From Bacilli bacterium (GTDB lineage Bacteria; Bacillota_I; Bacilli_A; RF39; UBA660): DNA of 19,102 bases. Below, piece by piece: positions 15,868 through 19,102 of this stretch. The translations under genes and the position numbers were made by a program. Numbering within the stretch: position 1 is the first letter of the stretch; each line of letters starts with the position of its first letter. Location: positions 1 through 19,102 of the forward strand of contig JAQUFX010000021.1 of the NCBI GenBank assembly GCA_028684435.1, read 5' to 3'. The notes under the pieces are model-generated. The model saw only the letters and a list, made by a program, of their open reading frames with translations. It searched no databases and was not told where the DNA came from.

Positions 15868-16587
15868 ATGAAAAAAACATTAATTATTTCATTAGTAGCT
15901 ATAGGTTTGATTATAGTAGGATTTTTATTTTTTAACAATATTATTAAAAAGGATTATAGTTATGTTATATTAAAAATTAATCCCGAAGTTGAACTGGCTA
16001 TAGATTATAAAGAAGTAGTACGTGAAGTTAATCCACTTAATGAAGATGCTGATATTTTAATTTCTGATTTAAATTTAGTTGGTAAATCATTAGAAGAAGT
16101 AACTAAAACTATAATTGATGAAACGATTGAAATTGGAAAATTTGATAAAACAATCGAACTTAATGTAATTAATAAGAGTGAAGACAAAAGACTAAAATTA
16201 GAAAACAAACTTAAAGAAAAAATCGCATCTCATATTCAAGCTAAATCATATAATGCTATACTTACAGTAAAGGGTGTAACTGAAGATATAAAAGCATCAG
16301 CAACTTCTTATAATATAAGTAATGGTAAAATGTTATTAATATCTAAAGCATTAGAAATAAATTCTGATTTAAAAGTAGAGGATTTAGTAAATCAATCTGT
16401 AAAAGAAATTCAAACATATATTAAAGATGCATCAATTAAACGTAGAGAAGTTGCCGAAGAAATAAAAAATCAAACAAGTGCAGAACGAAAATCTGAGTTA
16501 ACTTTAAAAAAAGCTAATTTAAAACAAGTACAAAAAACACAAAAAGTACAAAAAGTACAAAAAAAGCAAAAGCAAAAAGATTATTAG
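15868..16587 (+). CDS. Stand-alone RsgI-like extracellular domain protein
   Basis: A 239-residue protein with one membrane segment (about 4-23) and an extracytoplasmic domain that matches the outer part of RsgI-type anti-sigma factors. Key features are YVILKINPEVELAID (32-46, with the hallmark Asn-Pro at 38-39), VNPLNEDADIL, LVGKSLEEVTKTIIDE, and the late block YNISNGKMLLISKALEINSD with EDLVNQSVKEI. The cytoplasmic anti-sigma domain of true RsgI proteins is missing: only three residues precede the membrane segment. So it cannot hold a sigma factor in the usual way. No sigma factor gene is nearby. The tail (about 205-239) is Lys/Gln rich, with a VQK TQK VQK VQK repeat. TGGAGG (15858-15863) supports the start. 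It lies between lemA and the DUF2207 gene, suggesting an envelope role. Confidence 0.75.
   Translation: MKKTLIISLVAIGLIIVGFLFFNNIIKKDYSYVILKINPEVELAIDYKEVVREVNPLNEDADILISDLNLVGKSLEEVTKTIIDETIEIGKFDKTIELNVINKSEDKRLKLENKLKEKIASHIQAKSYNAILTVKGVTEDIKASATSYNISNGKMLLISKALEINSDLKVEDLVNQSVKEIQTYIKDASIKRREVAEEIKNQTSAERKSELTLKKANLKQVQKTQKVQKVQKKQKQKDY
16528..16563 (+). repeat. Four 9-bp tandem repeats in the RsgI-like gene
   Basis: Units GTACAAAAA, ACACAAAAA, GTACAAAAA and GTACAAAAA lie head to tail and in frame. They encode VQK, TQK, VQK, VQK, and a degenerate AAGCAAAAG follows. Each gain or loss of a unit would keep the reading frame. Confidence 0.8.
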
Positions 16588-16596
16588 ATTGATTTT

Positions 16597-16621
16597 AAAA
16601 GAGTCTTTGATTCTTTTTTTT
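16597..16621 (+). terminator. Intrinsic terminator after the RsgI-like gene
   Basis: AAAAGAGT (16597-16604) pairs with ATTCTTTT (16610-16617), including one G-U pair, around a 5-nt loop. T continues to 16621. Confidence 0.6.
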
Positions 16622-16629
16622 ATTGAATA

Positions 16630-16638
16630 TGATAATAT
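16630..16638 (+). promoter_or_regulatory. Possible extended -10 of the DUF2207 gene
   Basis: TGATAATAT repeats the lemA -10 region (shared TATGATAATATAA, 16628-16640). The -35 position falls in the preceding terminator and is poor. Confidence 0.35.
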
Positions 16639-16656
16639 AAATATAAGGATGGTAAT

Positions 16657-18321
16657 ATGAAAAAATTTGTTTTGAGTATTTTTTTAATTTTCAGTTTTAT
16701 TATTAATGTAGATGCTGATTCAATTAATAGTATTGAGATGGATATTTATATTGATAATGAAGGAAATGCTAATATTACAGAAATTTGGGATGCTAATATA
16801 AGCAATGGGACAGAAGGATATAAGCCTTATTATAATTTAGGTAAATCAGAAATAAAAAATTTTACCGTTACTGATGAAAAAAATAATTTATATAAATTTA
16901 TATCAAATTGGAATGTTAATGGTTCTTTTTCTGATAAGTCTTATAGAAATGGAATTAATTATATAAATAATGGCAATGAGCTATGTTGGGGAATTAGTGA
17001 ATATGGTAATAGAATTTATACATTAAAATATCAAATAACTAATTTTGTTGCTGACTTGATTGATAGTCAAATGATTTACTGGACGCTTATACCTTATGAT
17101 TTATCTTTACCTCCTAATGAAGTAAATATTATTATAAGATCAAATATTAAATTTAGCGATGATATAGCTGTTTGGGGTTATGGCAATTATGGAGGGACAG
17201 CTTATGTATATGATGGTAATATTGAGATGAATAGTGATGGTAAGTTATCGTCTAGTGAATATATGACTATTCTAATAAAATTACCTAAAGGGATGTTTAA
17301 CACAACCAATAAAATAGATCAAGATTTTAGTTATTATTTTGATATGGCAGAAACTGGAGCTATTAAATATGATGAAAATAAATCAAATATAATAGATGAA
17401 ATAGTTAGCATTTTAGTACCTTTGATAATATTTTTAATTATTTATAAGGCTGTAAAATTAGCACGTCATAGTACGATTAAAAGAAAAATAATTAAAAAAA
17501 ATATATCAAAAGGAAAGTTTGATCATGATTTAAGTTATTATAGAGATATACCTTGTAATAAAAATATTTATTATGCCTTTTTTATAGCTTCGAATTATAA
17601 ATTAAATAAAAAAGATTCGGATTTTTTAGGAGCAGTATTATTAAGCTGGATAAAAAAAGGGTATATATCTATTCAAAAAAGAGAGAATAAAACATTATTT
17701 AAATCTAAAGAAGAAACGTGTATAATATTTGATGATTATCCTTTAACAAATAAAGGCTTAGAATCTGAAATTTATAATTATATGTACTCGGCAAGTAAAG
17801 ATGGAATACTAGAATCAAAAGAATTTGAAAAATATTGTAAAGATAACTTTAAATCAATTTTAGATTGGTTTGATAAAGTAATTAATGAACAAATAAACAT
17901 TTGTATTTCTAATAATTTAATTATTGAAGAAAAGAAAATGTTTACTAATTATTTAGAAACAAATGAAATATATGAAGAAGCTAAAAAATTAGCTGGTCTT
18001 AAAATTTTTTTCAAAGATTTTGCTTCCATGGAAGATAAATCAGCAATTGAAGTCCATTTGTGGGAATATTATTTACAGTATGCTCAAATATTTGGCATAG
18101 CTGAAAAAGTAGCTTCTGAATTTAAGAAATTATATCCGGATTTAATTACTGATATAAATTATAACGATATAATATTTATTAATACTTTCTCAACTAATAG
18201 TATGCAAAGTGCTTATTCAAGTAGAGCTAATAGTTACTCATCAGGTGGCGGGGGATTCTCATCTGGTGGAGGCGGCGGTGGTTCCTTCGGCGGAGGCGGT
18301 GGAGGCGGCGGTTTCAGATAA
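16657..18321 (+). CDS. DUF2207 membrane protein with glycine-rich tail
   Basis: A 554-residue protein. A signal peptide (about 1-20) is followed by an extracytoplasmic DUF2207 domain (about 22-240) with IEMDIYIDNEGNANITEIWD, MIYWTLIPYD and WGYGNYGG. A membrane segment (about 247-266) and a long cytoplasmic part follow. In that part LAGLKIFFKDFASMEDKSA and VHLWEYYLQYAQIFGIAEKV are typical of the family's C-terminal region. The tail (about 528-554) is almost pure Gly with Ser and Phe, ending GGGGFR. The extra pair of membrane helices that many relatives carry mid-protein is not obvious here. The family has no settled function but occurs widely with LemA, which is two genes upstream. It has its own promoter-like site and follows a terminator, so it can be expressed apart from lemA. 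Confidence 0.9.
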   Translation: MKKFVLSIFLIFSFIINVDADSINSIEMDIYIDNEGNANITEIWDANISNGTEGYKPYYNLGKSEIKNFTVTDEKNNLYKFISNWNVNGSFSDKSYRNGINYINNGNELCWGISEYGNRIYTLKYQITNFVADLIDSQMIYWTLIPYDLSLPPNEVNIIIRSNIKFSDDIAVWGYGNYGGTAYVYDGNIEMNSDGKLSSSEYMTILIKLPKGMFNTTNKIDQDFSYYFDMAETGAIKYDENKSNIIDEIVSILVPLIIFLIIYKAVKLARHSTIKRKIIKKNISKGKFDHDLSYYRDIPCNKNIYYAFFIASNYKLNKKDSDFLGAVLLSWIKKGYISIQKRENKTLFKSKEETCIIFDDYPLTNKGLESEIYNYMYSASKDGILESKEFEKYCKDNFKSILDWFDKVINEQINICISNNLIIEEKKMFTNYLETNEIYEEAKKLAGLKIFFKDFASMEDKSAIEVHLWEYYLQYAQIFGIAEKVASEFKKLYPDLITDINYNDIIFINTFSTNSMQSAYSSRANSYSSGGGGFSSGGGGGGSFGGGGGGGGFR

Positions 18322-18328
18322 AGTTTTA

Positions 18329-18357
18329 TTGACCGTCAATTTCGATTATGATAACAT
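18329..18357 (+). promoter_or_regulatory. Promoter and palindrome before the surface-protein gene
   Basis: TTGACC (-35, 18329-18334), a 17-bp spacer and TAACAT (-10, 18352-18357) are seen, with TG at 18349-18350. The -35 lies within a 13-bp palindrome, ATTGAC-C-GTCAAT (18328-18340), a possible operator. Confidence 0.5.
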
Positions 18358-18380
18358 ATAAATAAGATAAAGAGGTTGTA

Positions 18381-19102
18381 ATGATTAAATTAATTAAATT
18401 AAATAATTCTAAAATTAGAAATATTGCAATTATTTTTGGCTTAACAACATTGATAATTTCAGTAGCGACATATGCATGGTATATTGGATTGCGCACTGTA
18501 AACATTTCTAGTTTTGATATAGAAATTGCCACAACAGAAAGTTTATTAATTTCGCTTGATGGAAAAACTTGGTCTGATGAAGTTATAATATCAGAGGCTA
18601 ATCATGATAAGACTTATCCTGGAAATACTAATTCTTGGGGAGGGAAAGGTTTAATACCTATGTCGAGTATAGGTGAAGTGAGTAAAGTATCTTCGAGGTT
18701 GATATTTTATGAAAAAGCTAGCTTAACTTCAACTCCAGGAGGTTTTAGATTACTAGCTAGTAGAGTCAATAATTCTGGAGTTAAAGAACAAGAAGGTTAT
18801 GTGGCTTTTGATTTATTTATTAAAAATTTTTCTGGTCAGCAATATTTTAAAAATTTAAATATCCTTGATGAAGAAGCCATCTATTTAACTGTAGATTCAG
18901 AAGCAGGTATTGCTGCAAGTGGCGTACCTAATACAGGAATCGAAAATTCAGTAAGAGTTGCTTTTGCTCAAATAGGCAGGGTTATTGCTAAAACTACTAA
19001 CCCCAATACAATAACTTCGATTACTTGTTCTGATACAGGAGAAGTAACTGGTATTTGCCGAAACGCACCTATTTGGGAACCTAATGATAAAAATCATCAT
19101 CC
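18381..19102 (+). CDS. Putative surface/secreted protein, 3' end beyond window
   Basis: An open frame of 240 codons runs from an ATG preceded by AGAGG (18371-18375) to the window edge without a stop. The product starts with a short basic region and one membrane segment (about 14-34) containing SVATYAWYIGL, then a polar, Ser/Thr/Asn-rich, probably beta-rich domain with no catalytic motif. Two Cys (C216, C226) lie near the visible end. The N-terminus resembles the uncleaved or late-cleaved leaders (A-T-Y-A-W) of TasA/camelysin-like and other small fibre or surface proteins of Firmicutes. The sequence SLLISLDGKTWSDEV also fits such surface proteins. I do not recognise the family with confidence. 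No terminator separates it from the DUF2207 gene, but it has its own promoter. Confidence 0.7.
   Translation, partial: MIKLIKLNNSKIRNIAIIFGLTTLIISVATYAWYIGLRTVNISSFDIEIATTESLLISLDGKTWSDEVIISEANHDKTYPGNTNSWGGKGLIPMSSIGEVSKVSSRLIFYEKASLTSTPGGFRLLASRVNNSGVKEQEGYVAFDLFIKNFSGQQYFKNLNILDEEAIYLTVDSEAGIAASGVPNTGIENSVRVAFAQIGRVIAKTTNPNTITSITCSDTGEVTGICRNAPIWEPNDKNHH

Noticed and set aside
18326..18532. A 68-codon minus-strand open frame
   Set aside because: It overlaps the promoter, ribosome binding site and start of the plus-strand gene at 18381 and has no ribosome binding site or family pattern that I can support.

Overview
The window is 19.1 kb of very AT-rich bacterial chromosome. It carries sixteen genes, closely packed and read mostly on the + strand. 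Strong Shine-Dalgarno sites, sigma-A-type promoters, U-tract terminators, a Spo0A homologue, UvrB, LemA, a YugP-type protease and a CBS-domain family II pyrophosphatase all point to a low-GC Firmicute (Bacilli/Erysipelotrichia-like or a Mollicutes-related lineage such as uncultured gut groups). All Trp codons are TGG. Of the fifteen complete genes, thirteen end in TAA, two in TAG and none in TGA, so I see no sign of the Mycoplasma code. The exact taxon is a guess.

Layout. 1-331: a small DUF378 membrane protein (-), divergent from what follows. 332-1333: a LolA/GerS-like lipoprotein. 1462-3178: a phosphorelay pair, an Hpt-REC fusion followed by spo0A. Each has its own control region, and spo0A is preceded by a 10-bp-phased array of 0A-box-like sites and a 12-bp-arm palindrome. 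3233-7031: an apparent operon of a degenerate ClpC-like AAA+ protein, cysS and a YugP-type zinc protease; its first ribosome binding site lies inside the terminator-like hairpin that follows spo0A. 7118-9733: a Ca2+-type P-type ATPase. 9754-12726 (-): a VanY-type D,D-carboxypeptidase followed by uvrB, which converges on the ATPase through one shared bidirectional terminator. 12829-15204: a CBS/DRTGG pyrophosphatase coupled to an unknown membrane-anchored protein. 15265-18321: an envelope cluster of lemA, a stand-alone RsgI-like extracellular domain and a DUF2207 protein with a glycine tail. 18381-end: the first 240 codons of a putative surface protein.

How the genes may fit together. The Hpt-REC fusion carries on one chain the two chemistries that Spo0F and Spo0B supply separately in Bacillus, and it sits directly before the response regulator they feed. 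Several products act at the envelope (lipoprotein, carboxypeptidase, LemA, RsgI-like, DUF2207, surface protein). CysS, UvrB, the pyrophosphatase and the Ca2+ pump are ordinary housekeeping or stress genes. No mobile element, CRISPR array, rRNA or tRNA was recognised. No gene-free stretch exceeds about 150 bases. The most unusual items are the Hpt-REC/spo0A pair with its phased operator, and the ClpC-like protein whose second ATPase ring has decayed but keeps a ClpP-docking-like IGF near its end.
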